Virus record (IMG/VR): IMGVR_UViG_3300023210_000031
Span: 1 to 64,000 of that record
Reading direction: 5' to 3' (one strand)
DNA length: 64,000 nt
Origin: a virus
How positions within the stretch are numbered: position 1 is the stretch's first letter; each line of letters starts with the position of its first letter. The translations under genes and the position numbers were made by a program. Positions 29,778 through 37,019 of the stretch are shown here, piece by piece. The notes under the pieces were generated by a model. That model made no database searches. It was not told the origin of the DNA and saw only the letters and a program-made list of their open reading frames with translations.

Positions 29778-29853
29778 TGGTGGACCCGGTAGGATTTGAA
29801 CCTACGACCAACCCGTTATGAGCGGGTCGCTCTACCGCTGAGCTACAAGTCCA
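29778..29853 (-). tRNA. tRNA with anticodon CAT (Met or Ile2)
   Basis: 76 bases, including an encoded CCA. Acceptor stem TGGACTT/GGGTCCA with two G-U pairs, D-arm AGCTCAGCGGTAGAGCG, anticodon stem CCCGC/GCGGG-type around CTCATAA, and T-arm GTTCAAATC. The anticodon is CAT, so it is elongator tRNA-Met or, if modified by lysidine, tRNA-Ile reading AUA. The start pairs T1-A72, so it is not an initiator type call by itself. It has its own promoter and terminator. Confidence 0.93.
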
Positions 29854-29863
29854 GGCAGATTAG

Positions 29864-29892
29864 ATCATAACAGGTCGCATCTAATCTGTCAA
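29864..29892 (-). promoter_or_regulatory. Sigma70-type promoter of the tRNA
   Basis: TTGACA (29887-29892), 17-base spacer, TATGAT (29864-29869) on the minus strand, placing the RNA start a few bases before the tRNA. Confidence 0.85.
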
Positions 29893-29916
29893 GCTATTTC
29901 TCAATGTTTCTGTTCT

Positions 29917-30300
29917 CTATGAAACTACGGCACCTTCTGACCAAAAACGCTTATTCTTTCTTTCGTTTGTGATCACCAGAACTTCAATGCCGGCTGGTGT
30001 GATCTTATGCTTGTAGTATTCTAGGCACCCATAAAGTGGCTTGCCTTCTTTCCTCTGGAACTTTTGTCTCGGAGGAGGTCTGTTCAGGTATGCCAAGCAT
30101 CCCTCGACTATTTCCTTCTCCGTAAGCCCATCTGACTTTAGCTCCTCATAATCAACTTCTAGGTATCCTCCGACAACCCAGCGCTTTAAGCCGAATCCTT
30201 TGACATTCCAAAACATAGAGCCGTGATACCTGCCGTATTTCTTCTCTTCGTTCCTAAATGAGAACTCCTCGATTGGTTTCCATTTACAGGGGATTTCCAT
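29917..30300 (-). CDS. Hypothetical beta-rich protein
   Basis: 127 residues: MEIPCKWKPIEEFSFRNEEK, GSMFWNVKGFGLKRWVVGGY, a helix with GLTEKEIVEGCLAYL, and a C-terminal strand GIEVLVITNER. It probably forms a compact alpha/beta domain. No family recognised. It follows the glutaredoxin gene by 8 bases. Confidence 0.55.
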   Translation of the reverse strand: MEIPCKWKPIEEFSFRNEEKKYGRYHGSMFWNVKGFGLKRWVVGGYLEVDYEELKSDGLTEKEIVEGCLAYLNRPPPRQKFQRKEGKPLYGCLEYYKHKITPAGIEVLVITNERKNKRFWSEGAVVS

Positions 30301-30308
30301 AGCTGCTC

Positions 30309-30563
30309 CTATTTTTTCTGTGCCTCAAGAAACTCAATGAGTTCTCGGGCGCCGCCAACTAAGTCCATTGCTCCGTCGCTCTTACAGTGTAAGATGACGG
30401 GAACTGTCTCGTGTCCGAATTGCTTTTTCACCATGTTGAGATATCCCTGGCACTTATCGACAACAGATACCACATAGCTTTCTCGATGTTCTTCCAGTAG
30501 CTCTATCGCTTCTCGGCAGTATGGGCAATCCACTTTTATAAACAGATGATAAAATGAAAACAT
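30309..30563 (-). CDS. Glutaredoxin-like protein
   Basis: 84 residues with the redox motif C13-P-Y-C16 after the first strand, a cis-Pro region TVPVILHC (the T-V-P of thioredoxin folds), and GGARELIEFL at the end. It matches phage glutaredoxins. It could reduce the phage ribonucleotide reductase or other thiol enzymes. The second Cys pair region (DKCQGYL) may be structural. Confidence 0.85.
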   Translation of the reverse strand: MFSFYHLFIKVDCPYCREAIELLEEHRESYVVSVVDKCQGYLNMVKKQFGHETVPVILHCKSDGAMDLVGGARELIEFLEAQKK

Positions 30564-30566
30564 TTT

Positions 30567-30845
30567 CTACCCTTTCAAAAGGCGAGAGGTTGCAACATGG
30601 CACTTTTCCATAACCTGTGCTGGGGTTCCTATTACTACCAGAGTCTCTTCTGTCGTAGCTCCAAGCACGATCCTAGAAAATGATTGCTGCTTGTGGAGAT
30701 CCCACGGAAGCTTACCTTCATCTAGGAGCCTCTTGGTATTGTCGTCCCTCTTGACACTCACTATACTATCTGGATTTACGAAGACCTCTTTTATTTCGTA
30801 GTCTCCCTTTCCTCTGTCCACTACTTCTACAAGCTCAATTAACAT
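30567..30845 (-). CDS. Hypothetical beta-rich protein
   Basis: 92 residues from MLIELVEVVDRGKGDYEIKE; GGAGG precedes ATG 30845, and the longer frame overlaps the SH3-like gene. Several strands (EVFVNPDSIVSVKRDD; RIVLGATTEETLVVIG) and a C-terminal helix. It resembles small flagellar-type/PH-like sheets common in phages. Function unknown. Confidence 0.55.
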   Translation of the reverse strand: MLIELVEVVDRGKGDYEIKEVFVNPDSIVSVKRDDNTKRLLDEGKLPWDLHKQQSFSRIVLGATTEETLVVIGTPAQVMEKCHVATSRLLKG

Positions 30846-31054
30846 CTCGCCTCCTTCTTGCCAAAAGGGTAGGCACACTCTTGGCGAATCGTCCACTCCC
30901 TTCCTAGGCAATAAATCTTGTAATACTTTCCATCATTAAGGCTTTCCCGAGTCACGATGCCCAATGTGGGCTCGGTGGTAAACTTAAACGAACCTTCAGT
31001 ATCAGAAAGAAGAAGGACATTTGACGGTACATGAACTAGATCACCGCTCTTCAT
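30839..31054 (-). CDS. SH3-like small barrel protein
   Basis: 71 residues beginning MKSGDLVHVPSNVLLL, with LGIVTRES and YYKIYCLGREW as later strands: the same barrel as the others. It overlaps the next two genes by a few bases. Function unknown. Confidence 0.6.
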   Translation of the reverse strand: MKSGDLVHVPSNVLLLSDTEGSFKFTTEPTLGIVTRESLNDGKYYKIYCLGREWTIRQECAYPFGKKEARC

Positions 31055-31346
31055 CGGGCTCTGCCTCTGAGGTGCTAAGTGTCATGTGTTCCTCGTACTG
31101 TCGTAAAATAGAAATACAGTCCTCTATTCTGGATTCGATCTTTTTCATGTCTTTCTTCATATCTTCTAGAGATGAGATGGCTCGACTACATCTGCCTTGG
31201 GATAGAGAGTCAGAAGCCGCTCTACTGTTGTTGGCTTCCAACTGTAAGTTATTAGCTATGTCGGAAATCAATAATTTTATATCTCCCGGCAAATCCTTAA
31301 GGGATGTTCGGAAAGAAATCTTTACGTCGCTCACAAATACCTCCAT
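31041..31346 (-). CDS. Helical hypothetical protein
   Basis: 101 residues, all helix: KISFRTSLKDLPGDIKLLIS and a long coiled coil SLEDMKKDMKKIESRIED. It is the first gene after the promoter at 31368-31396. It may form a helical bundle. No family recognised. Confidence 0.55.
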   Translation of the reverse strand: MEVFVSDVKISFRTSLKDLPGDIKLLISDIANNLQLEANNSRAASDSLSQGRCSRAISSLEDMKKDMKKIESRIEDCISILRQYEEHMTLSTSEAEPDEER

Positions 31347-31367
31347 ACTTGTCCAGTGCTAGTCATA

Positions 31368-31396
31368 ATCATAGCACCTTAGTGTAAATAAGTCAA
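31368..31396 (-). promoter_or_regulatory. Sigma70-type promoter
   Basis: TTGACT (31391-31396), 17-base spacer, TATGAT (31368-31373) on the minus strand. No GATC in the spacer. Confidence 0.75.
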
Positions 31397-31408
31397 GTGT
31401 TTTTTTGT

Positions 31409-31690
31409 TTAGCCTATGGTTTTTGTGATGGTGTATGCAACAATGCCTATCATCGTCGAGACAACCATCCAGATGATCTTCGAGGATGTCTTCTGCCAAG
31501 CCTCCAGCTCTCTAAGTCGAGCATACAATCCTTGATCGGGGTGGTATACCGATTCTCGGATTTTCGCCATGTCTTCAGCCATGTCTTCTTGCCTTTCTTT
31601 TACTTCGTCAATTTTCATCTCTAGCATATCCAGCTTAGAATTAAGCTCAACTAGTTGTTTTACTGTCTCGTCAGAGTCCATGGGCGACAT
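31409..31690 (-). CDS. XhlA-like membrane-anchored coiled coil
   Basis: 93 residues. A long N-terminal coiled coil (LVELNSKLDMLEMKIDEVKE and on to residue 65) ends in a C-terminal membrane helix (IIWMVVSTMIGIVAYTITK). This is the layout of XhlA/hemolysin-type phage membrane proteins linked to lysis. A late-type element (31715-31723) and GAGGA precede the start. Confidence 0.65.
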   Translation of the reverse strand: MSPMDSDETVKQLVELNSKLDMLEMKIDEVKERQEDMAEDMAKIRESVYHPDQGLYARLRELEAWQKTSSKIIWMVVSTMIGIVAYTITKTIG

Positions 31691-31714
31691 AAAAAATCCT
31701 CTTGGCTAGATACC

Positions 31715-31723
31715 ATAAATAGT
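31715..31723 (-). promoter_or_regulatory. Late-type promoter element
   Basis: Minus strand ACTATTTAT, 24 bases upstream of the XhlA-like gene, with a ribosome binding site in between. Good geometry for a T4-type late promoter. Confidence 0.55.
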
Positions 31724-31726
31724 ATG

Positions 31727-33292
31727 CTAGTCCTCGATAATGGCGTGACTCGTAGTAATAAGTGTCCCTATTGCCGATACAGCATTCTGAAGAGCACACC
31801 TGGTTACTTTTGCCGGATCTATGATCCCGCTGCCCAGCAGATCCACCGTATTGCCTGTTGACATATCGAAGCCATAGCCCTCGTCAAGCCCTAGAGCTCC
31901 GTCTAGCAAGACATCTGGCTTCTTGCCGGCATTAGCCGCCATTTGCCGTAAGGGCTCCTGAATCGCCTTGAGCACAATCTGAGCACCATATTCCTGGTCA
32001 GAGTTATCTGCCTGTATCTCCACACCTCGGGCTGCCGACAGGAGTGCCATGCCTCCGCCACATACCATCCCCTCTTGCTGAGCTGACTTCACTGCCTCAA
32101 GAGCATCTTCGATGCGATGCTTCTTTTCTGTCATCTCTATTTCAGTGTTGCCCCCCACACTAATGATAGCAATGCCGCTAGCCAATCTGGTAATCCTCTC
32201 TTGAATTCTCTCACAAGCCTGCATGTTGTCTGTCTGCTCGAAGAGTGACTTGAGAGATTCGATCCTTTGTTCTACCTGGGCAGTATCCCCGTTGCCGCCA
32301 ACGATGGTTGTGGCTATCTTTGATGCCTCAATCGTTTTAGCATTTCCGAGGTGAGTCAATTTGATATCACGAAGACTGAGCCCTGACTCCCTGGTTACAA
32401 AAGTGGCACCGACACTGGTAGCCAAGTCTTGGAGGATGTTCCTTCGCTCGTCTCCGTAGCGAGGTGCCTTGATGGCGGCAACCTTCATTGTTCCCCTCAC
32501 CGTATTCATAATCATTGCCGCTAAAGCCTGACCCTCAATCTCTTCTGCTACGACGACGATGGGGCGACCATCTCGTGCCGCCAGTTCTAGTGCTGGGAGG
32601 ATGTCTTCCACGAACTCAATCTTTTCGTCTGTGATTAGGAAGAGAGGATCGTTATACTTTAGAACTCCTCTCCGCTCATCAGTGATAAAGGCACTGGCGG
32701 CATAGCCGCTGTCGAAGCGAAAGCCCTCAACTACATCTAGGCTGGTCTCTAGCGACTTGCCGTCCTCGATGGTTATTGAGCCGTCTTTGCCGATCATGTC
32801 GATGGCTGTGGAGATGAGCTTTCCTATTGTCCGATCACCGTTAGCCGAGATGGTGGCGATGTCTTCGATGTCGTCAAGCTTCGTCACCCTCTTAGCACTG
32901 GCTCGGAGATTATTTACGATAACGGCTGTTGCCTTGTCGATGCCTCGCTTGAGCTCAACTGGAGATGCTCCAGCAGCGATGTATTTCTGTGCCTCAATGA
33001 AGATTGCCCGAGAGAGGACGATGGCTGTGGTGGTGCCGTCACCAGCACTGGTGTTCGTCTCTTCGCTTGCCTGTTTGATTACTTGGGCACCGACATTTTC
33101 GAATGGGTCAGTAAAGTCTATGAACCGTGCTACTGTTACCCCGTCTTTGGTTATGATCGGATTTCCATTCTTAGGCTGGATAACAACATTCCTGCCCCTT
33201 GGTCCCATTGTGGCGGCAACATTGTCCGCCAACTTGTTAACTCCGTCTAGAATTTTTTGTGATAAAGAACTGCCGTCATCATAATTTTTCAT
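31727..33292 (-). CDS. groEL: GroEL-type chaperonin
   Basis: 521 residues, slightly shorter than bacterial GroEL (about 545). The ATP site is intact (GDGTTTA at 84-90), as are DGVTVA (50-55), VEGFRFDSGY, KAPRYGDERR and VCGGGMALL. The C-terminal Gly-Gly-Met tail is missing: it ends SHAIIED. Phage GroELs fold phage proteins or substitute for host chaperonin. Two small GroES-like candidates are encoded far away (6667 and 45090). It has its own promoter with a 16-base spacer. Confidence 0.95.
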   Translation of the reverse strand: MKNYDDGSSLSQKILDGVNKLADNVAATMGPRGRNVVIQPKNGNPIITKDGVTVARFIDFTDPFENVGAQVIKQASEETNTSAGDGTTTAIVLSRAIFIEAQKYIAAGASPVELKRGIDKATAVIVNNLRASAKRVTKLDDIEDIATISANGDRTIGKLISTAIDMIGKDGSITIEDGKSLETSLDVVEGFRFDSGYAASAFITDERRGVLKYNDPLFLITDEKIEFVEDILPALELAARDGRPIVVVAEEIEGQALAAMIMNTVRGTMKVAAIKAPRYGDERRNILQDLATSVGATFVTRESGLSLRDIKLTHLGNAKTIEASKIATTIVGGNGDTAQVEQRIESLKSLFEQTDNMQACERIQERITRLASGIAIISVGGNTEIEMTEKKHRIEDALEAVKSAQQEGMVCGGGMALLSAARGVEIQADNSDQEYGAQIVLKAIQEPLRQMAANAGKKPDVLLDGALGLDEGYGFDMSTGNTVDLLGSGIIDPAKVTRCALQNAVSAIGTLITTSHAIIED

Positions 33293-33325
33293 GTATCCTC
33301 CGAGAAAAGAAAAATCTCTCTTAGT

Positions 33326-33353
33326 ATTATAACCGTATTATTTAGAAAGTCAA
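33326..33353 (-). promoter_or_regulatory. Sigma70-type promoter of groEL
   Basis: TTGACT (33348-33353), 16-base spacer, TATAAT (33326-33331) on the minus strand, 34 bases before the groEL start. Confidence 0.75.
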
Positions 33354-33366
33354 GGATTATTTTTCG

Positions 33367-34641
33367 TCAGGAAGCGGAAATTTGCCTTTCAACATCTTCG
33401 TCGAAATCGAAAAATCCAGATCCCGTTGACATTAGATGTCGGAACCAAGGAGAATATTTGCCTGAACTGCTCTTAGCACTGTCTGCTCTGGGTCTGATCT
33501 TGAGAAGTTCATACTCTTTGCCTGTCGTTTTGTTGACGACACTAACCTTTATCTCTGGCCAGCCTTTTTCACCGACAAGCTCAGTTTTAAAGTCGAAAAC
33601 ATCTTTTTCAGCCAGCTTAGATATCGCCTCCCTATTCCTCACAAAGTATCGTCCCGCTCGGTTATCAATCTTTAGCATAACTATGTCCTCTTTTCCAACC
33701 ATTCCCTCTACAATCGCACTAGCTAATGTCGTTTTTATGTACTCTGGATCCTTCAGAAGCTGGCTGAGCTTTTCTTCTGCTTTTTTATAAACATTTTTAT
33801 ACTCGAAGATTGCTTTCTCTAGAAAACGTTTCATCCTAGGATCTTTCTCAGCATTTTCCTGGGAAATTCTAGCAGAATATTGAGTTTTCCAGCCTGGCTC
33901 ATTGTCATAGTATTTTTTGAAGCCTGGAACACTAATACCTAGCTTTAGGGTATCGTTAAACATTTTGTCAATGCCGGCAACAGGATTGGTGACTGCCACT
34001 TGAAAAAATTGCTCGCCACCCTTTACTTTCAGGCTCAGAGGCTTCAAGCCAGCTATAGGCTCATCATCCAGAAGCACTTTTACATCAGCCTTTGACCCTT
34101 TTTGGTCAGAAGTTCCGTCCGCTCCGATATAAATCGTATGGGGCGACTTACTCTTAGCTCGATTAATCCCTTCTATTGTCTCTTTAACTATGCCAGCAGC
34201 ATAATCGTTCACATAACTTAGTGCCCCCTCGTATTCTCCGATTAGGCACGGGACAAATCTAACATCTTCTAGGTGAGAGTCTCCACCACCAGCCACCTTG
34301 GAAGTGAAATCAATCGAGATGTGGGGGTGCCCTGGAAGCTCGAAAACTCCTGCCCCTTCTTTGAGCCACCAGAAGATCTGCCCTGCCTTAACTGGCGCGC
34401 CTTTGTTATAAAAAGAAGCAGCGATGGCTGCAGCCACAATGCCCTCAACGATGTCTCCTCTGTTTACTTTATCCTGCCTACAATCATATCCATCTGCCGA
34501 TGCTTTGGTCTGCCCCGAGCTCGCTAGATCGTGTAGTCCCATGCCCTCAGTAGCCTCTCTCAAAAGGCGAGCCTTTGAAGGGGCGATTGCCTCCATCTCT
34601 TCGTCGATAAATTCCAGCAATAGCTTAGATTCTTTCTTCAT
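33367..34641 (-). CDS. Putative internal head protein with nuclease-like core
   Basis: 424 residues. The first residues (MKKESKLLLEFIDEEMEA) resemble a head-targeting peptide, like those at 13975 and 42679. RGDIVEGIVAAAIAASF and KADVKVLLDD...LKPLSLKVKGGEQF suggest a PD-(D/E)xK-like order (E in the helix, D, then L-K-V-K), but this is weak. It overlaps a 62-residue basic protein and both lie downstream of a dual early/late promoter region. It could be an injected nuclease. Confidence 0.45.
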   Translation of the reverse strand: MKKESKLLLEFIDEEMEAIAPSKARLLREATEGMGLHDLASSGQTKASADGYDCRQDKVNRGDIVEGIVAAAIAASFYNKGAPVKAGQIFWWLKEGAGVFELPGHPHISIDFTSKVAGGGDSHLEDVRFVPCLIGEYEGALSYVNDYAAGIVKETIEGINRAKSKSPHTIYIGADGTSDQKGSKADVKVLLDDEPIAGLKPLSLKVKGGEQFFQVAVTNPVAGIDKMFNDTLKLGISVPGFKKYYDNEPGWKTQYSARISQENAEKDPRMKRFLEKAIFEYKNVYKKAEEKLSQLLKDPEYIKTTLASAIVEGMVGKEDIVMLKIDNRAGRYFVRNREAISKLAEKDVFDFKTELVGEKGWPEIKVSVVNKTTGKEYELLKIRPRADSAKSSSGKYSPWFRHLMSTGSGFFDFDEDVERQISAS

Positions 34642-34826
34642 CTCATCTTCTTCCTTTCGGACTCAATTCTGGTCCGTATTTCTTCGCTTTTCAAAAATTC
34701 AGTTGCCATCTTGCCGATCTGACCGGAGCATCTCAGTTTAAGACATCTGCTCCACTGCCGATCATATTTCTTCTGTAGGGTGTGTAGCACTGTCTTGTAC
34801 CATAACTTTCTAGAAAACTCGACCAT
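34638..34826 (-). CDS. Small basic helical protein
   Basis: 62 residues: VEFSRKLWYKTVLHTLQKKY, CLKLRCSGQIGKMATEFL and a basic helical end. The TGA overlaps the start of the next gene. Strongly basic, so it may bind DNA or act as a core protein. First gene after the dual promoter at 34851-34896. Confidence 0.55.
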   Translation of the reverse strand: MVEFSRKLWYKTVLHTLQKKYDRQWSRCLKLRCSGQIGKMATEFLKSEEIRTRIESERKKMR

Positions 34827-34850
34827 GATAAATAACTTCCCATATTCAAA

Positions 34851-34859
34851 ATAAATAGT
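34851..34859 (-). promoter_or_regulatory. Late-type promoter element
   Basis: Minus strand ACTATTTAT inside TTCTGAACTATTTATTTT, 24 bases before the 34638-34826 gene. The flanking CTGAAC is shared with the element at 35581. It lies just downstream of a sigma70-type promoter, giving tandem early and late starts. Confidence 0.6.
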
Positions 34860-34867
34860 TCAGAAAG

Positions 34868-34896
34868 ATTATAAAACTTCTTTTCAAGCTTGTCAA
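34868..34896 (-). promoter_or_regulatory. Sigma70-type promoter
   Basis: TTGACA (34891-34896), 17-base spacer, TATAAT (34868-34873) on the minus strand. It starts directly after a terminator and just before the late-type element. Confidence 0.85.
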
Positions 34897-34898
34897 GC

Positions 34899-34938
34899 AA
34901 AAAAACCACCTGCTCAAAGGGATGCAGGTGGTTTTTTC
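34899..34938 (-). terminator. Intrinsic terminator of the acidic-protein gene
   Basis: ACCACCTGC (34905-34913) pairs with GCAGGTGGT (34924-34932) around a 10-base loop, flanked by A-runs and T-runs on both sides, so it can work in both directions. It lies 23 bases after the stop at 34961. Confidence 0.93.
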
Positions 34939-34960
34939 CATCTTCTTCTAGATGTATAGC

Positions 34961-35518
34961 TTATTGCTTAGCAGCTAGTCGTTCTTTTACTCGCTTGCTA
35001 ACCTCGGCTACCAAGTCATCTAGGTTCTCGTACATATCTCTCATGGCAGGAGCTTCTTCCTCTTCCTCGGAAGCCATTTCCATCTCTTCTCCGCCCATGT
35101 CGTCAGCGGGTGCCTCTAGCTCGGAATCCATTTCCATCTCGTCTTCGGCAGGAGCCTCTTCGGCACCAGCGGCAGCAATCTTCTGCCCCAGCTTCACGAG
35201 AATTCCAGCCTCTTCTGGAGTGATGGAGAGCTCTTCTGCTTCCATGTCCATCTCAGGGGCTGGCTCTTCTACGGCTGGCTCTTCTTCGAAGTCCATCGCC
35301 ATCTCTTCTTCGCTAACGACTTCTTCGGTCACGTCTTCGTCAACAACTTCTTCCTTGATCTCTTCTGCCGTATCAGCTTTAACTGCTTCGGCGACTTCCT
35401 CTTCGGCTACTTCTTCCTTGTACAAATCCGATACGAACTCTTCAGCTAGTGGTTGTAGGCTAGCCAATTTCATAAAATGACGGACTGAACCTTCTTCTAG
35501 CAACGTTTTCTTAGACAT
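34961..35518 (-). CDS. Highly acidic repeat-rich protein (putative prohead core/scaffold)
   Basis: 185 residues. A short non-acidic start (MSKKTLLEEGSVRHFMKLAS) precedes a region that is almost all Glu, Ala, Asp and Met (for example EEVAEEEVAEAVKADTAEE), then a basic helical C terminus (VAEVSKRVKERLAAKQ). Such acidic, low-complexity proteins are typical of T4-like core or scaffold proteins. A late-type element 63 bases upstream and a strong terminator downstream make it a one-gene late unit, as expected for an abundant product. Confidence 0.6.
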   Translation of the reverse strand: MSKKTLLEEGSVRHFMKLASLQPLAEEFVSDLYKEEVAEEEVAEAVKADTAEEIKEEVVDEDVTEEVVSEEEMAMDFEEEPAVEEPAPEMDMEAEELSITPEEAGILVKLGQKIAAAGAEEAPAEDEMEMDSELEAPADDMGGEEMEMASEEEEEAPAMRDMYENLDDLVAEVSKRVKERLAAKQ

Positions 35519-35580
35519 AACTCTCTCTCCCTATGAATATTAATTCGCCTTTGTGGCGATAAAGAAACTTTAAATCATCT

Positions 35581-35589
35581 ATAAATAGT
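35581..35589 (-). promoter_or_regulatory. Late-type promoter element
   Basis: Minus strand ACTATTTAT within TTCTGAACACTATTTATAG, 63 bases before the acidic-protein gene. It shares the CTGAAC flank with 34851. Confidence 0.6.
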
Positions 35590-35616
35590 GTTCAGAAAGG
35601 CAAAAATCCCTTTTTA

Positions 35617-35853
35617 TCACTCTATAACAAGCAATCTTTTATTAAGCTTGTTTAGTGCCTTATCTTGTATCTGCTTCACTCTCACATAACTAACTCCCAG
35701 CCTTTCAGAAATCTGGTGGAGAGTCATTTCTCCGTTCTTCTCTATGGATATCGCTACACAGTTGTTATCCTCTTTGTGCTCTATCCACAGCCTACAATCC
35801 TCTTTCAGGCACATATCGCCCGATGTGTAGCATTTCTTAGCGCAGTCCTTCAT
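35617..35853 (-). CDS. Sigma-region-4-like protein with Cys cluster
   Basis: 78 residues. The C-terminal half EMTLHQISERLGVSYVRVKQ plus IQDKALNKLNKRLL is a sigma70 region 4 helix-turn-helix (T-L-x2-I-x3-L-G-V-S-x-x-R-V-x-Q-I). The N-terminal half has C4, C8, C15, C20 and C32, a likely zinc or iron-sulfur site (DCAKKCYTSGDMCLKEDC). It lacks region 2. It may be a late-transcription factor working at the ACTATTTAT elements, or a small DNA-binding regulator. It overlaps the next gene by 4 bases. Confidence 0.65.
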   Translation of the reverse strand: MKDCAKKCYTSGDMCLKEDCRLWIEHKEDNNCVAISIEKNGEMTLHQISERLGVSYVRVKQIQDKALNKLNKRLLVIE

Positions 35854-36152
35854 ATGTCCATTTCCTCTTCAAACATGTCGAATAAGCCTTCTATCTCATC
35901 TTCTGATAGTCTAAACTTTCTCTTTGTATTATCGGATATTTGCTTCTCTTTGTCAAGTATTTTCTGCTTACTTTTTACAAAAAGATGCTTCTTTTTTTTG
36001 AACTCTATTATGTAGTCGGCAAACTTCGGGTCATCTTCCAGGAAAGAAGACACAACCCCTCTGAAAAACTGTCTCTTTGTGATGCCCTCATGCTTAAGCT
36101 TGGTAAGTAGCTTAGCATAAGTGGTGTCTTCGTCCTCGAACCCGATGATCAC
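35850..36152 (-). CDS. Hypothetical helical protein
   Basis: 100 residues. DEDTTYAKLLTKLKHEGITK, FFRGVVSSFLEDDPKFADYI, a basic helix, and an acidic end (SEDEIEGLFDMFEEEMDI). It lies directly upstream of the sigma-like gene with a 4-base overlap, so they may act together, as T4 gp33 does with gp55; that comparison is positional only. Confidence 0.5.
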   Translation of the reverse strand: MIIGFEDEDTTYAKLLTKLKHEGITKRQFFRGVVSSFLEDDPKFADYIIEFKKKKHLFVKSKQKILDKEKQISDNTKRKFRLSEDEIEGLFDMFEEEMDI

Positions 36153-36406
36153 TTTATGCTCGATTCGAAATCTTCAACAACCGAGGTGGCTGCCTTCCAG
36201 CAACTTGTACAATAAAGCCTGACCACATTCTCGTCATTCTTTACCACTACATGCCAGGACTTCACCATCTCCTTGTCTTTTTTGTCGAACGATTTCAAGC
36301 AAGCACTACACTCGTCTGGTAATCTATCGAACATGTTCATTTTTTGTTGTAGGTCTTTTTTCGCTCGTTTGGAAGACTTCGTAGTCTTTTTTATCTTTTT
36401 CGGCAT
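36149..36406 (-). CDS. Zinc-ribbon protein of the late-gene cluster
   Basis: 85 residues. A Lys-rich N terminus is followed by a four-Cys zinc ribbon: CSAC and CTSC about 33 residues apart, with EMVKSWHVVV between. It overlaps the end of the upstream lipoprotein gene by 83 bases. A shorter start at 36340 would reduce that overlap, but the basic N terminus looks genuine. Related small proteins are found near sigma-like genes in marine myophages. Confidence 0.55.
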   Translation of the reverse strand: MPKKIKKTTKSSKRAKKDLQQKMNMFDRLPDECSACLKSFDKKDKEMVKSWHVVVKNDENVVRLYCTSCWKAATSVVEDFESSIK

Positions 36407-37004
36407 TTCTTAAATCCATCAATTTTAAAATTTCGTTTGCTTCTTTTATGAGTCGTGTATGGTTCTCTGTCCATCCAGGGTATATGCCACCTTCGTGGTC
36501 TGGGTCTCCTCGATTATCTGGAGAGAGAACCCTTATCGAGGCATGGACAAGTTCGTGAATCAGAGATGTGTCTGGTACTTTTTCTCCTGGACCTAAATAA
36601 ACAACGACATAATCTTTATCTAATGTAAGTCCAATTGCTGTCCCTTGCTCTATGAAAGTGCCGTCCATCCGGTAGCCATTGTTGAATACCATCTTTTCTA
36701 GTCGCCACTCAATAGTCATCCTGTTCAAGTTCTTGAGCACGATGTTCGACTTATCTCCGAATCTTTTATACCACTCCATGTAGAAAATGTGTAATGCTAG
36801 CGATGTGTCGGCTGGATCGGGGAGGCTACAAGATGGTTCTATCTGATAGGACATATCCCATCCTGGTATCCTCGTTATCTCGCTCTTTTCCTCACAAGAA
36901 GGTGGTCGGAGCCTAACATCTTCGCCGAGAGATACACACCCAGCACCCAGGAAAAATATGGCTGCTAATAATACGACGGGGAGGGTAAAAACTCTAGACA
37001 CCAT
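36324..37004 (-). CDS. Lipoprotein metallopeptidase-like protein
   Basis: 226 residues. MVSRVFTLPVVLLAAIFFLG leads to lipobox GAGC (Cys 23). Near residue 150, DTSLIHELVHASIRVL contains HExxH, then DHEGGIYPGW provides a possible third ligand. The family resembles small secreted peptidases of unknown target. The late-type element lies only 2 bases from the ATG, so its start signal is unusual. It may process envelope proteins. Confidence 0.6.
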   Translation of the reverse strand: MVSRVFTLPVVLLAAIFFLGAGCVSLGEDVRLRPPSCEEKSEITRIPGWDMSYQIEPSCSLPDPADTSLALHIFYMEWYKRFGDKSNIVLKNLNRMTIEWRLEKMVFNNGYRMDGTFIEQGTAIGLTLDKDYVVVYLGPGEKVPDTSLIHELVHASIRVLSPDNRGDPDHEGGIYPGWTENHTRLIKEANEILKLMDLRNAEKDKKDYEVFQTSEKRPTTKNEHVR

Positions 37005-37006
37005 AA

Positions 37007-37015
37007 GTAAGTAGT
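37007..37015 (-). promoter_or_regulatory. Late-type element at a gene start
   Basis: Minus strand ACTACTTAC, 2 bases before the ATG of the lipoprotein peptidase. The spacing is too short for a normal leader, so this copy may be a chance match or drive a downstream start. Confidence 0.3.
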
Positions 37016-37019
37016 ATTT

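Noticed and set aside
29677-29811. N-terminal extension of the 29470-29676 gene
   Set aside because: It would translate the tRNA and its terminator hairpin. The ATG at 29676 is used instead.
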